Below, one piece after another: positions 34,025 to 45,896 of a stretch of 64,000 bases of DNA. The notes beneath the pieces are model-generated. The model worked only from the letters and a program-made list of their open reading frames with translations. It was not told the origin of the DNA and searched no databases. The stretch spans positions 925,384 through 989,383 of the forward strand of contig BPQB01000005.1 in the NCBI GenBank assembly GCA_019973155.2, read 5' to 3'. Within the stretch, counting starts at the first letter, position 1, and each line of letters opens with the position of its first letter. A program made the translations under genes and the position numbers. The DNA is from Phanerochaete sordida (Eukaryota; Basidiomycota; Agaricomycetes; Polyporales; Phanerochaetaceae).

Positions 34025-35489
34025 ATGGACGCCTCTCTCAAGGAACTCGCTAAGCTCGAGAAGCTGGCCTCGAGTTCAGGGTCCTCAAAGGGCAAGTCCC
34101 CGTCCATCGACGACTCCATCGACTCCCTCCTGCGGTCCCTGAGAGAGGCCAAGGACAGCATACAGTCGGGCGCTGCCACCCCTGACTCCTTTAGCTCGCT
34201 TTCCAAGAAGGTCGAGTCCTCGAAGAAAGACATCGATGAACGGCAGAAAGAGGTCTACAACTCCCTAGCACGCTTCGGCAAAGCGTTGGACAAGGCTCGT
34301 CCTCTTTCCTTCTCATGAGTTAGCGCACGGCCGCTAAGCAGTCAATCTCCGCTTATAGAGGTTCACGGCCCCGCTGCCCTCGTATCAGCCAATGTTCACC
34401 TCGCCAGAGGCCGTTGTTGCGCTCGAGCGTACCGTAGCCGCGCATTTCCTTCGTACGGGTCAATTTGAGACGGCCGAGACCTTCATCGAGGTACGTACGC
34501 GACCCCGTGTAGGAAGCATGTGGACTGCGGACAACTGACGGCGCCCACAGGAATCCGGGGTGGACATCTACCCTGAGTTGCACACACACTTCCTGGACCT
34601 GCACCAAATCATCACGGCGCTCAAGGCGGGCAACATCGCGCCTGCGCTCGAGTGAGTTTCCACTGTGCACGGACCAAGGAAGCCAAGCTGACAGATCCTG
34701 AGATGGACCGGACGCAACAGGGCATTTCTAGAGGCACGCGCGTCACCGCTCGAGTTCTACCTACATCGCTCGCAGTACATTCGCCTGCTGCTGGCTACGC
34801 ACCCACCAAACGTGCCAACGGCGTTGGCCTACGCGCGTGCGAACTTCGCACCATTCTACATTCGTTATGACGCCGAGGTCAACAGGCTCATGAATTGCAT
34901 AATCTATCTGCCCATCGCGCGGCTGCAGGCATCGCCGTACGCGGACCTGGCGTCTCCAACCCTCCATCTCGACCTCGAGCCCATGTTTGCAAAGGAGTAC
35001 TGCGCCAATCTCGGCATGGGCCGGCAGGTGCCGCTCAGGGTCGTTGGAGATATCGGTGGCGGCGGTGCCCTCGCACGGATCGAAAAGGGCCGCAAAGTTA
35101 TGAGAGAGCGCAAGAGCGAATGGAGCCAGTCTGACGAGCTCCCGGTTCGTGCGAACAATAAAACCCGCCTCACTATTGTCCTGATCTCTCCACATGCCTA
35201 CGTAGATCGAGATACCATTGCCAGTCGAAAACCGGTACCACTCGGTCTTTGCCTGCCCTGTATCAAAGGAGCAGTCGACAGAGCAGAACCCTCCGATGAT
35301 GATGAACTGCGGGCACGTCATCACGAAGGACAGCCTCCAGAAGCTCAGCAAACCCGGCGGGTACGTATTTACGCTCGTTTGCACACGCTTGTCACGGACG
35401 TTAACCGGCGACGCGACGCCAGGCGGGTGAAGTGCCCCTACTGCCCCGAGGAGTCAAACCTGTCGACGGCGTTGCGCGTGTACTTTTGA
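34025..35489 (+). CDS. RMD5: GID/CTLH ubiquitin ligase subunit RMD5 (GID2)
   Basis: Exons 34025-34294, 34359-34490, 34551-34651, 34703-35144, 35206-35360 and 35423-35489 give 388 residues. A coiled N-terminal region is followed by LisH and CTLH segments ([20 protein letters not shown], then [20 protein letters not shown]) and the CRA-like helices. The C-terminus is the degenerate Gid-type RING: Cys332, the long loop [20 protein letters not shown] with Cys350 and His352, then Cys371 and Cys374 in VKCPYCP. RMD5 with FYV10 forms the catalytic heart of the GID E3 ligase, which in yeast degrades gluconeogenic enzymes. The first intron appears to be GC-AG, with donor CAAG|GCTCGT at 34295, because only this keeps [18 protein letters not shown] in frame. 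Exon 4 uses a GAG acceptor. Confidence 0.92.
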
Positions 35490-35884
35490 TTGGGGACCGG
35501 ATGCCGTTACGTACGGCGCATACCTGTACTTGTAGGCCAGCTGCTGTTTTTCATATGTACGTCTATTGTACTGCTCCGCAATCAAAGTTCTCCATCTCAC
35601 GAATCCCGCTCGCCAAGTGGGCACGCTGGTCGTCCTGAGCCGCCCGCGCGCGGCGACTTTGCACAGGCTATTGTTTGAGTCAAGTTGCCGCTTCAGGGTG
35701 GAGGAGGGCGGACGGGCTTCGCCCGCGTGTGCGGATCATCGTCGTGGCTTTAGCACGACCCCACCCAAACAAAAAGGCGTGGCTATTGTTAGGCGGCGAT
35801 CGGGCCCTGCTCGTATAAAAGCCAAGGAGGTGCAAAGCATGGGCCGCAGCCAGCTCGGACTGTCCTCTCACCTTTACGACCCTC
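35490..35884. promoter_or_regulatory. Intergenic region with TATA box
   Basis: About 400 nt between RMD5 and the next F-box gene, same strand. TATAAAA at 35814-35820 sits 65 nt upstream of the F-box ATG and is a good TATA box. Confidence 0.6.
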
Positions 35885-37516
35885 ATGAATTCCAACGTCC
35901 ACGACAACACGATGGCTTCTCTGCTGTCTCTCGGCGACGACATCCTCCTCGAAATCCTTTCACTACTGAGCTCCGACGAGCTCGTCACCGTTCGCCAGGT
36001 GCGTCGTTGTCACGTCTCTACACAGTGTCCAGGTGCTGACCCGCGTAGACGTGTAAATACCTCTCTCTCCTCAGCAGAGAACGCTACCTCTGGAATTACC
36101 TCCTGCGGCGCGATGTCACCGAACGGCGGATCCCACTCCCATATTACCGAAAGCCATCATCCGAGCTCAGTTCAGCCCAACTCGAGACTTTGACGCGCCA
36201 TGCCCTTCAGTCGGCTTCTCCATCCCGATCACCGCTTGTTACGCGATTTGACCAAGGCCGCTCGGTTACCTGGCTCCGCCTCGTCCACGGCCAGTACGTC
36301 CTCGCCGCACACAACAAGTCCGGAGAAAGCACGATCGCCCTCTACTCGGTGCTGTCAATCCAGAACGGCAACGGCAAGCCGGAGCCAATTGCCACCGCGA
36401 CGTTGCCCGGGGTCGTCTCCAGCGGTGAGCTGGACGTCCAGGAGGACCAGGTCGTCCTCAGCCTGTGCTTCCAGAGCCCGTGAGTCCCGGCGCCCCGTGC
36501 TGCGCTCGCTTAAAAAATTACATATTTACTCACGCCGTCCGGGCTTTTGCAGGGTGCGCATGATCTCCGTCATGTCCCTGCGGCGGCGCGGATCCGAGCT
36601 CGCGTTCGTCGAGCTGGCCCGCTTCGACAGCGTTTCACACATTCGCTGCCTCCGCGGCGCGCTGATTGGCTGCGGCGTCCGCGGCGACGCGAACCTTCCC
36701 TGCCTGCTCAACTGGACAACCGGCGCGCTGTGCACGCTTCCGCCCTCGCCTGTCGCAGACGTACGTTACCCCGCTTCCACTCTTCACATTTTTTTTTTCG
36801 ACAGCCGGCGCTGACCTGCGTTTCAGGGCCGCGTCACCGCCATGGCGCTCCGCGACGACCTCTGCGTCGTCGCCCGCGCGAACGTGCTCTCGATCTACGC
36901 CGTCGGGCACGGCGAGCCCGTGCTCGTGCAGGACCTGCCCTTCGACCACGCGCTCGGCACCGTCGCCTTCGCCGCGTCCGCGCCCGCGTCCGGCAGCGCG
37001 CGCCTGCAGCTCCTCATCACGAGCCACGGCGGCCTGCACGTGTACAGCGTGCGCCAGGACGCCGCCGGCCGCTTCGTCTCGCGCCTCGTCGCGGAGGAGG
37101 CGCTCAAGCAGAGCGCGCTGCTCGCGGGCGCGCCGCAGCTCCCGCGCTTCGGCGGCTCCGCCGCGCACGTCGCGTGGGCGAAGACGCCCGCGTCGTTCTT
37201 CGACCGCCAGAGCCACCTGTGCGTCGCGCGCGTCGTGCCCGCGGACGCGCCGCCGCCGGCGGGCGTCGACGCGGCGGCGGACCGTGCGGCGAAGGGCGAC
37301 GCGCCCGCGCTCGAGAGCCGCCTCGAGCTCCTCGCGGAGTGCCGCGACTTCCGGCTGCCGAGCATGCATGCGATGCCCGTCATGGACTTTGACGACGGCG
37401 TCGGGCTGCTCGCGGTCGGGAACGCGCTGGGCGAGGTCGCGCTGTGCAGTTACGGCGCGCGCGTCAGTGCACGGTTCGTCGACTGCCTGCGGCCGCTGCC
37501 TGTCCCGATGGCATGA
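35885..37516 (+). CDS. F-box protein with C-terminal propeller-like region
   Basis: Exons 35885-35998, 36049-36479, 36553-36760 and 36827-37516 give 480 residues. The F-box is clear: LGDDILLEILSLLSSDELVT at residues ~17-36, completed across the first intron by RQTCKYLSLLSRERYLWNYL. The rest alternates strand-like hydrophobic stretches (VTWLRLVHGQYVLAAHN, TAMALRDDLCVVARANVLSI, GVGLLAVGNALGEVALCSYG), which suggests a beta-propeller used to bind substrate, although no WD signature is seen. It should act as an SCF substrate receptor. Exon 4 is far more G/C-biased at third positions than exons 1 and 2, an abrupt change inside one gene. An internal ATG 27 nt downstream (MASLLSLGDD) is an alternative start. 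Confidence 0.82.
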
Positions 37517-38291
37517 AGCTTCGACCACGACTCGCTCCCCAGCGGAGCTCCTCCTCTCACCATCAAGATTCATTCTATTCGTTCGCATAATGCGCCGCAG
37601 GTCGCGGCGCCTTATCTATTTCTGCACGACTCTCCACGCACAAACCATATCGTATCGTACACGTAGATGCTTCGTTGATTGAACACTACTCATCCGCATA
37701 GTCCTTCTTCCCTTCACATTCGCATTAGTTCCGTTGTTCCCCGCCTAGTTCCACTCGACTCCGCCGCGCACATGCCTACGCCTCTGCTCGTAATGCTTTC
37801 GTTGTAGCATATGACCATTCCTCATGACGTTGATGACTTTTGTTCACGCGGTAGCTAGTCAATGTAAAATGCATTACTGCTTGTCGTGACATCTACCTTC
37901 GTGTGCTGGCTTCGACAAGGACGTAGTTGATGTCTGTAAACTATCATGAACACCGAGTGTGAACATCGATGGCCTAGGTTCTTACCCTTGCCCTGAGGGT
38001 GCTTCCTAACGTGTACGTGTGCAGAAGTGGATGTAGATTTCAAGGACGTCGATCGTGTAGGTATCGAGCAAAGAATGGTGAAACTATCAAACAGTCACAA
38101 GGTGCTAGCGATACTTGCTGGTATATATTACAGTAAGACGTGTGTAGGTACAGCAAAATTGCAAAGGTATAAGAGGCGTATCAAGCGGTAGAAAAATTAA
38201 AAGTACAAGGTATTACAGACTTCTAACGTATCATGAGGAATCATCGCATGGAGTCATGAATGGAGTGCAAGATCATAGAGGACATCGCCTT
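37517..38291. other. Convergent intergenic region, AT-rich
   Basis: About 0.8 kb between two convergent genes, clearly richer in A/T than its surroundings, with several TATA-like and GTATATATTACAG sequences near 38120. This fits 3' untranslated regions and spacer. No gene seen. Confidence 0.6.
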
Positions 38292-39318
38292 TTAGACACG
38301 CGCCGCCATGTTCGGGGCAGCCGCGCCAGGTGCCATACCCGCGCGCGGAGCACCGCCGGTGGTGCCGTAGGGCCCGTCGGTGTACTTGCCGGAGTGGAAG
38401 CCGAAGAGGCCGTAGTCGACGTTGCGGAGGCCCCAGACGAAGTAGTGGAGGAAGATGGGGCCGAGGACGAGGTCGAGGATGCCGTACCAGATCATCTCGC
38501 CCGTCGGCGAGATGACGTTCGCGCCCTCGGAGCAGCCCCACGCGATCGGGTAGAGCATCGTGACGAACGCGATGAGCCCCGCGCCGCGGATGTAGCCCGA
38601 GCGCACGCCGGCGCCCGCCGCGAACGTCGTGCGCGGGCCGTGGCCGAGGAGCGTCGCCCTGCGGACGCGTCAGCGCGTGGAGCGGGTGAGCAAGGGGAAG
38701 AGGACGCACCAGATGTAGAAGAGCGCGCAGCAGCCGAAGACGAAGAAGCCCCACTTGTAGGACGTCGGCGTGAGCGCGCCGACGAGGCCGCAGACGACGA
38801 CGACCCAGGCGAAGAACGCGGTGGTGAGGATGTCGGAGAGCGAGAGGCCCGAGGTGTAGAGGACGAGGACGAGCAGCAGCGGGAAGTTGATGAACCACTG
38901 GATGTAGCGGACCCACTGCGGAGGGGCGTAAGCGTGCTGTTCGTGGAGCTCCGTCGATGAAGTCAGGCACGTACCCAGACCTGGCGCGTATCGCCGGGGA
39001 AGCCGCTCCTGAACTCCTCCACGACAGGCGCGGCGCCGAGGTCGGAGGCCATGGCGAAGTAGGCGATCGTCGAGGTCGTGAGGATGATGGACGCGATGTT
39101 GTGGAAGAAACGGGTGCCGCGAGGGCGCTGGGAGAAGATCGTCAGGATAAAGTACGGATGCTATCATGGGCGGCGCTACTCACAGTGAAGGAATGAGCGA
39201 TCATGCCCAGGGCAGCGAGGGCCATGATGGCGAAGACAGCCCAGAGCCAGTCGCTGCCGCCCGCGGTGATGTTGCGGTCAGCATTGGGCGGGTTCTGGTC
39301 GAGAGACGATCCAGCCAT
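38292..39318 (-). CDS. Opsin-related protein lacking the retinal lysine (HSP30/YRO2/MRH1 type)
   Basis: Exons (reverse strand) 39318-39184, 39127-38975, 38915-38710 and 38658-38292 give 286 residues with seven membrane helices. Helix C reads RYIQWFINFPLLLVLVLYTS, aligning with RYADW of bacteriorhodopsin: the proton acceptor Asp85 is Gln102 here, Thr89 is Asn106 and Asp96 is Leu113. Helix G reads WYGILDLVLGPIF: the Asp212 equivalent is kept (Asp227) but the Schiff-base Lys216 position is Gly231. It therefore cannot bind retinal covalently and belongs with fungal opsin-related proteins such as Hsp30, Yro2 and Mrh1, plasma-membrane proteins induced by stress or acid and proposed to modulate Pma1. 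The C-terminal tail is Gly/Ala/Pro-rich. TATATA at 39429-39434 lies ~110 nt upstream. Confidence 0.9.
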
Positions 39319-39868
39319 GGCGTCGAGGGGGTCGTGAGAGGTCGTAGAAAGGGGAGAGAGAGGAAGGGGTGGGTGCTGGGGGGCTGGAGCTGCGACTTGA
39401 GGAGCAAGAGGAGACAGCGCTGCCGCGCTATATAGGACGCGGGCAGGGATGATGAGCTCATCGCTGCGTCAGCTGGCGGGCCCTGGAAGGCGCGAGAGGC
39501 GGGTCGATGGAGAGCCTTTTGATGCACTGAACCTTGCCATCGACCCACGCCCGGATCAACTCCACAATGGACGCGTCGCCGTCCCGTGCACCGCGACCGG
39601 CGATCACCTGACCCGCTCCCATTGGCTGCTGCCTGCGGCGTGGGCCCTATGGAGCCCTGCTTCCCGCTGGCAGACACCACGCCACCGGGCGAGACGACTC
39701 ACCGGAGCTGCATGCCGTCCGCGAGCGCGACGCCTGGCCCGGCTGCCGCAGCGAGAAAGGGAAACATAGTACTTATTTCGACAGGGTATACCCATCCTCC
39801 ACCAAGAGCATTACAGTCCTACAAATCCAACAACCCGGTCGTTCGTTCTATCCTTCGCCGCCGCGCCG
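39319..39868. other. Intergenic region with TATA box
   Basis: About 550 nt between the opsin-related gene and the 3' end of the next reverse-strand gene. TATATA at 39429-39434 (in GCGCTATATAGGA) is the probable TATA box of the opsin-related gene. Nothing else recognised. Confidence 0.55.
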
Positions 39869-42520
39869 TCACTGCCCCCACGTCTCCAGCACCCGCTTCG
39901 CCGCCGCGCCCACCGGGTTCGCGTCCTTCGCCGCGCCCTCGAGCACCTCGCGGCACTCCTCCTGCAGCACGCGCAGGTCGTGCGCGCGGCTCTCCGGCAC
40001 GACGCCCGCGCGCCCGAGGTGCCCGAGCAGCGCGCAGATGTTCGCGCGCACCTCCGCCGGGAGCCGCCCGTCGGGGTTGCGCAGGCAGGACACGAGCATG
40101 TCGAGCGCGCGCCGCGGCGTGCCGACCGCAGGCGAGTCCGCGGCCGGCCCCGCCGACATGGGCACCGCGAACGCGCCGCTCCGCGGCGTCTCGACGGGGA
40201 GAGGGTTCATGATCGCGTCGAGCACGACGAGGCCTGCACAGCACCCGCCGCGATGAGGTCAGCGGCCGCACGCGCGGATGGGGCAAGGGGGGCACGTACC
40301 GCCGGTGGCGTGTGTGCTCAGCAGCGAGAGCGCGACCACGCCCTCGTTGATAAGGATCGCGTACTTCTTGCTCCGGCCAATCAGCTGCGCGAGGGCTGCC
40401 GCGCACTGTGGCGTCACCAGCTTCTCCATCGCTTCCTTGCGCCGCTCTGCCCAGTCAGCCTCCTTGCTCGCCGCGTCTGCCGACCACAGCGTCTTGATTG
40501 CGTTCACAAACACGCGTGTGCCCTCGCTCTTGATAGCGACGGTGTCTGAACGGCGCACGAGAGCCATGATCTGCGGGTATAGTGTAGGCTCCTCGGGCTG
40601 TTTTGGGTCCGGAAGGAGCAGGGCAAGCGTGTTGTCCGCTATTGACGTACGAGCGTCAGGGCCAGAGTGCACCAGACGTCTGACGGCATGACGTACCTTC
40701 GCCATTGCACAGGTGTTTCGCGATGCCAATCGCGTATACTTGGACCATCTCCAGCATGTCAACCTTGTCACTGAACAGCCCGCTCGACGCAAGTTTCTGG
40801 ATGATTCCAGCTCGACCAAGGATAGCCCGATTTTCCTTGACCTGGGACAAGTTCTTCAATAACCCGACTACACCGTGCTTTACTTGGACGTCAGCCTCAG
40901 GTACCAGTAGCGAGGCGAGGTCAGGTGCCAGTGCGATGGGAGGATCTACCACAGCCTTGGAGTGCGCATCTAAGCATGTCGTCAGCGAGCGTTCCCACGC
41001 ACCCGCCTGAGCCACCTACCTCTGCGCACGATGTTCCCCAGGCTGAGTGTGGCGCACACAATGAGGTCGTCGCGGTTCTTCTCCGCGCCGCCGTGCGTGC
41101 GGATCCAGCGCACCATCTGGTCGACGAACGCGCCGCCGGGCCGCGCAGGGTCCGCGCCGTCCCAGAGCACCTCGACGTTCTTCTCCTCGCCCGCGACCTC
41201 GACGACGGCCTTGACGAGCGCAGCCTTGCAGCGGTCGAAGCCCTTGCGGCGCCCCGCGCCCGCGTCCGGCTCCGCGCCCCAGTGCGGCGCGTAGTCGCCC
41301 GCGTCGACGAACGCGAGCATCTCCGCGAGCACGCGCACGCCGCCGTGCTCCGCCGGCGCCGCGAGCCCCCGCGCGAGTGCCGCGCGCACGTCCTCGACGT
41401 CCATGCACAGCGACTCGAGCAGCCCTGCGCACTCCTCGAGCGCGGTGTAGTCCGCGGCGGCGAGCGTGCGCACGAGCGCGCTGGGCAGTGACGCCGGCGG
41501 CGCGCCGTACGGCGGCACGAACGCCTGCAGCGCGCGCACGAGGTACGGGAGCGCGTCTGGCGTGAACACGGCGCGGTCCTCTGCGGGCGGGTCAGCGGCA
41601 CGTCGGGTGCAGGGGCGCGGGGAGCTCACTGGTGTCTTCGCCGGCCTCTTCTCGCAGCTCCGAGATCGCGCGCCACGCCCACTGCGAGAGCCCGCTGCGG
41701 AGTGTCCATTCCTCCTCAGATACTTCGTCGGGCGTGGTGCTTTCGCCGTTGGCAGGCGGCGCTGCGCGCAACCATGCGCCGGGTGGATAGAGCGCGATTG
41801 AGAGTTTGAGGATGGTGAGTGCCGCCTCGAGCGACACGAGTCTTGTCTTGACGGGTTCTGCTGTAGGATGAGGTGCATCCCCGGGAGTGGCGGTGGCAAC
41901 ACGCACCGTAGCCAAAGCTGGCGTTCAGTAGCACGCCGATCGCAGTCTTCACGATTTTGAGGTCTGCGATGGACATGGGGAGGGGATCGATGCCGGCCTG
42001 CTCTGGCTTCACGTTCTCCGCGTAGCCCTCGAGCAGCGCGAGCACGGTCTGCGGGAAGCCGGCCTCTAGTAGATAGCTCCTGTTCTCGTCTGGACCGACA
42101 TCAGCCCCCGCCGGGCTCTGATAGGGACGCCGGCGTGCGACGCACCATGGTCCATGCAGAGGTTCGCCCCGACGCGCAGGAGCTCGTAGATGGCGGGCTT
42201 CTGCGGCGGCTTCGGGACGGCGGCGCCGTCGGTCGCGCTCTTGAGGAGCGAGGTCAGCGTCTGGGGCAGCAGCGTCTTGCCGAGCGCAGACTGCTGGTCG
42301 ACTGCAAGCAGGCCGGGATCAGCGGGGCATCGGGGGCAGGGGGCGCGCGGGGGCATGCGCCGCGGCACGCACCATCGCGCACGCGGAGGTCGTTCGCGAG
42401 CGACTGGGCGGTGAGCTCGATGTCGGCCCACTGCTGGGCGTGGTCGTTGACGGGGAGGCTGGCGAAGAGGTCGCCGAGCTTAGAGGAGGCGCGGAAGGCG
42501 TTGCTGGTCGTGCCGTTCAT
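39869..42520 (-). CDS. Armadillo-repeat GTPase regulator, SmgGDS/RAP1GDS1-like
   Basis: Eight exons (reverse strand): 42520-42373, 42301-42146, 42089-41907, 41857-41630, 41580-41020, 40969-40697, 40638-40300 and 40233-39869, giving 750 residues. The protein is almost wholly helical with armadillo-type repeats, e.g. HGVVGLLKNLSQVKENRAIL, IIQKLASSGLFSDKVDMLEM and the diagnostic RRSDTVAIKSEGTRVFVNAI. This pattern matches fungal proteins annotated as Rap1 GTPase-GDP dissociation stimulator 1, which in animals bind prenylated small GTPases with C-terminal basic regions. Substrate GTPases here are unknown. All seven introns fall in phase 1, an unusually uniform arrangement. The start ATG gives MNGTTSNAFRASSKLGDLFA; no earlier in-frame ATG is attractive. 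Confidence 0.82.
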
Positions 42521-44661
42521 GGCGGTGGTCGGCGCGCGGACGGCGGGCAGGCGGGGAGCGGACGGGGGCTGGTGGCAAAAGTGGTGTCGCTCGCTCTGCG
42601 CGCACCCGGGGCACACGCACACACGCACGCTTTTTGTGCAGAGGCTGATGTCGCTGATGGAACCTTAAGCTGGTGGGCGGGCGAGGGCGTGCTTTCTGGA
42701 AGGGCGTGTTCGTTCTGCCGCGGCGGACGGTGCTGCTGGGAGCACTGCGTGTTGAGGCTAGATTGCCGCCGGTGCGCAGGATGGGTGTAATGTGGGCTGC
42801 AGCTGGCTTGCAGCCAATGTGACGCGGGTCCACGTCGTAGCTGGTGGTGGGGCGGTCGCAATACAGTGATTCAGATTACGCCGCCATCAAAATCCGGCTG
42901 CACCCGGCGCCTGATGCGACGCGTCCACCGACGCGTCTTGCACCCATCCCGCAGACCATCTGCGGCAGCCACTGACACTTCAGTGGAGCTCCAGACTTGG
43001 AGATCGCCTGTCTCAGTGACGTACCAACGTCATAGAAGCTTTCCACATCCGGCGATATGTCGTCGGACTTTAAATGCCTCAGAACGAGGCTCCGTGCCCG
43101 CCCCGCCCCATGTTCCTCCCGCCCACCATCGTCGCTGACCCCAGACATGCCGCGCCGCCGGGCGTCGTCCCTACCAATCATCGGCACTCTTATAGGTCTC
43201 AAATGGTTGTCGAAAATGGTGAGCATGTCGTGTGTTGTGCAGAGACATGCTTATGTGCTCGGGAACGTCGCCGCAGAGGACCGACGTCGTCGCGTAAACT
43301 TGCAGGTGCGTCACGCCGCTCTCAGCTGCACAATGATTCTAACGAACCTTGCTTGACGTAGCGCCGTCGTCACGCAATTACAGACAGTATACCAGCCTCA
43401 CTGCCAGTGCAACCGGCTTCACAGAGCAATAGGTACGCTGTCCCCTGAACAGAGGTGTCCAAATCCTCTTCGCAACAACAGGCCTGTAGCCTATCTCAAG
43501 ACGTTTCGCCCACCTCGCAAGAAAGGTATACAGAAGAAGCAATACCGAGGTAAGCCATCTGCATCCTTGCTACACCGTGAGCTGACCGGCGAGACCCAGC
43601 TGATATGTGGATATATGCGCTGATTCTAGGGCTTAAAATACATGAATCCTTGCCGTATAGCTTCCTCTATGTTTGTCTGTATTCGTAGTCACGCTTCCGC
43701 GATGTATAGTGCCTCCAGGAATATATTGTGCATTTTACCATATTTTCCCAAAAATCGGTCTGAGCTGGATTACACACGGACGACAGCTGGACCGCCTCCG
43801 TATGTTGCGCAGGGTCAAAATACCGCTGCGATGCAGCTCAGGGGAATCCGGGTGCAAGGTCGCTGTAATCCGGCGAGCCAGGAAGATTGCGCAGGTGCGC
43901 GAGATCCGGCGGCGGACTGGGTGCAATATGGCGGCTCACCCATGCCGCGCGCCCGCTGCAAGATGACCCCAACACGCGGTGGAGACAAAGGACGACGCTG
44001 GGGAGCGGAGGCGGCGGAGCGGGGCAGCGCTGAGAACGCTGAGCGCTGGCGGCGTAAGGCGCACGACGAGGCACGACGAGGGCGCACCGGCAGGCACAGG
44101 CCCGCCGTGGGCCGGCAGCGTGCGGCGAGGGTGCCGGGGGCGGCCCCTGTGTGCTGCGGGCTGCTGGGCGTTGCTAATGGCCTACACGTCTGCGGCTCAT
44201 GCGCAGGCTGTCATCCCCTTCTACACGTACGGACGCCACACCGTCGCCACGTAAGGGCCTTGACCCGAACCGCTACCACCGCACAGACTCGGGGCAACCA
44301 GTGCGGGCCACTCGGGTTCCGATGCGCTTATATTCTCGTCCTCCTCGTCAGTGCGCGGCACATCCACCTCCCTGTGCACGCCCACCAACCTCCGCTGCAC
44401 ATCCCAGACGCCTCCCAGTGCCCCAGCCTCCCCAAGCCTCCCCACACTAACACCAGACCCTACCCGGGCCCCCGCCGGAGACTCCTTCCCGAAGCGGACA
44501 TGCCGACCGCCGTCCAAACAAGGCCCGTGGGCGGGCCAAGATCGGAGATCGACGCCTGCGCGCCAGGCTCGAAGAAAGCGCTGTCCTTTGCGCTCACCAT
44601 CCTCAGATCGGCCCTCCATCCTCCCCACGCACACCCGCCGCCGCCGCGCCCGACCCGCGCC
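42521..44661. other. Long divergent intergenic region (2.1 kb)
   Basis: The longest gene-poor stretch, between the SmgGDS-like gene and the OTU gene, which diverge. A frame is open from 43642 through into the OTU gene, but its product upstream of 44662 is Arg/Pro/Gly-rich chance translation without resemblance to any family. AT-rich patches lie around 43580-43760. I see no RNA gene, repeat array or transposon end. Confidence 0.5.
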
Positions 44662-45729
44662 ATGGGCTCAAAGCGCAACAAGATCCGCAAGGTCCTCAGC
44701 CCCTCGCGCGCGGCCCCGCCGCCCCCGCCGCCCGAGCCCCAGGACGATGACGCCCTCATGGACGACCTGCTCGCGCAGCTCGACGAAAAGGACCAGGCCT
44801 CGAAGGCGGAGGCCGCCACCGTCCTCGGCGAGGTCGCACAGCAGAAAGCCGAGCAGGCTGATGCAGCCCCGAGTCGAAGTCGATCGCGACACCAGGCACG
44901 GCAGGTGCGCACAGCTCGCTAGCTCTCCGCCCATTCAGTCGCTAACAGCGTCCGAAATTGATGCCAGGCCAGGAAAGCCGCTCTCCTAGCGGAGCAGTAC
45001 GGAGGCACACAGCACTCCGAGGCCGATGCAAAGCTCGAAGCAGAGGCACGCGAGGAGGAGGCTACAATTAACAAGACCTGCGACGAGCTCGGGGTCAAGA
45101 TGTTCGAAGTACGCAGAACAGGTCTTGCTACCGCGCGCAGCCGCTGACCCGCACGCCCCAGATTAACCCTGACGGCCACTGTCTCTTCTCTGCCGTCGCC
45201 GACCAGCTCGCCATCCTCGGCATCCTGCCCAGCAACCAGGCGACATACGTCGCCACACGGCACGCCGCCGCGGACTACATCCAGGCGCACCCGGACGACT
45301 TCCTGCCCTTCCTGCCGTCGTTCGAGGACGAGGACGGCTCGACGGACAGCGGGCTCATGTCGCCCAAGGAGTTCGAGGCGTACTGCGCCAAGATCCGCGA
45401 CACGGCCGTCTGGGGCGGCGAGCCGGAGATCATGGCGCTCACGCAGGCGTACAACGTCCCGATCCACGTCATCCAGGGCCCCGCCCCGCACATCGTCGTG
45501 CACAACCCGAGCGACGCGCCCCCGGCCGACGAGAGCCGCGTCGTGCGCATCAGCTACCATCGGCGGATGTACGGGCTCGGCGAGGTGCGTCCCCCGCCCC
45601 CGTGGCGCATGCCTGCGCCCGTGGATACATGCTGACGCCACCTCTGCACAGCACTACAACTCGCTCAGGCCGAAACGCACGATTTCCAACGGGATAAAGT
45701 CTATCTTCACCGGCACCTCCCCACCATGA
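44662..45729 (+). CDS. OTU-domain deubiquitinase (OTUD6-like)
   Basis: Exons 44662-44904, 44968-45108, 45162-45584 and 45652-45729 give 294 residues. A basic start (MGSKRNKIRKVLSPSR), a Pro run and a Lys/Glu/Ala-rich coiled segment (residues ~30-125) lead to the OTU core: INPDGHCLFSAVADQL with Asp132 and nucleophile Cys135, then WGGEPEIMALTQAYNVPIHV and YGLGEHYNSLRP with catalytic His270. The N-terminal coiled segment plus C-terminal OTU domain is the OTUD6 layout; those enzymes trim ubiquitin chains and are linked to ribosome and translation control. All introns are phase 0. The ATG at 44662 is chosen over the longer open frame because homologues begin with a similar short basic segment. Confidence 0.9.
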
Positions 45730-45896
45730 CACGCGTGCCCACACAGCGCTCCCCAGGTCACACTACAAGTAATGCTCAAACACCAGTAATTAGAGCGTGC
45801 ACATCTTTTCCCCTTGGATTACCGCAATATATCATAATCGAGAATGTATTGGTAGCAACACAGCCGAGCAAGAGAGCAAAATCCCATGTGTGTAGA

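Noticed and set aside
36547..37682. Two further long forward frames overlapping the second F-box gene
   Set aside because: Arg/Ser/Ala-only composition and no splice logic; the third frame carries the F-box and joins in phase across all introns.
43642..44661. A 340-codon open stretch fused in frame upstream of the OTU gene
   Set aside because: The translation is Arg/Pro/Gly-rich, has the look of GC-rich chance frame, and OTUD6-like proteins begin at a short basic segment equivalent to the ATG at 44662.
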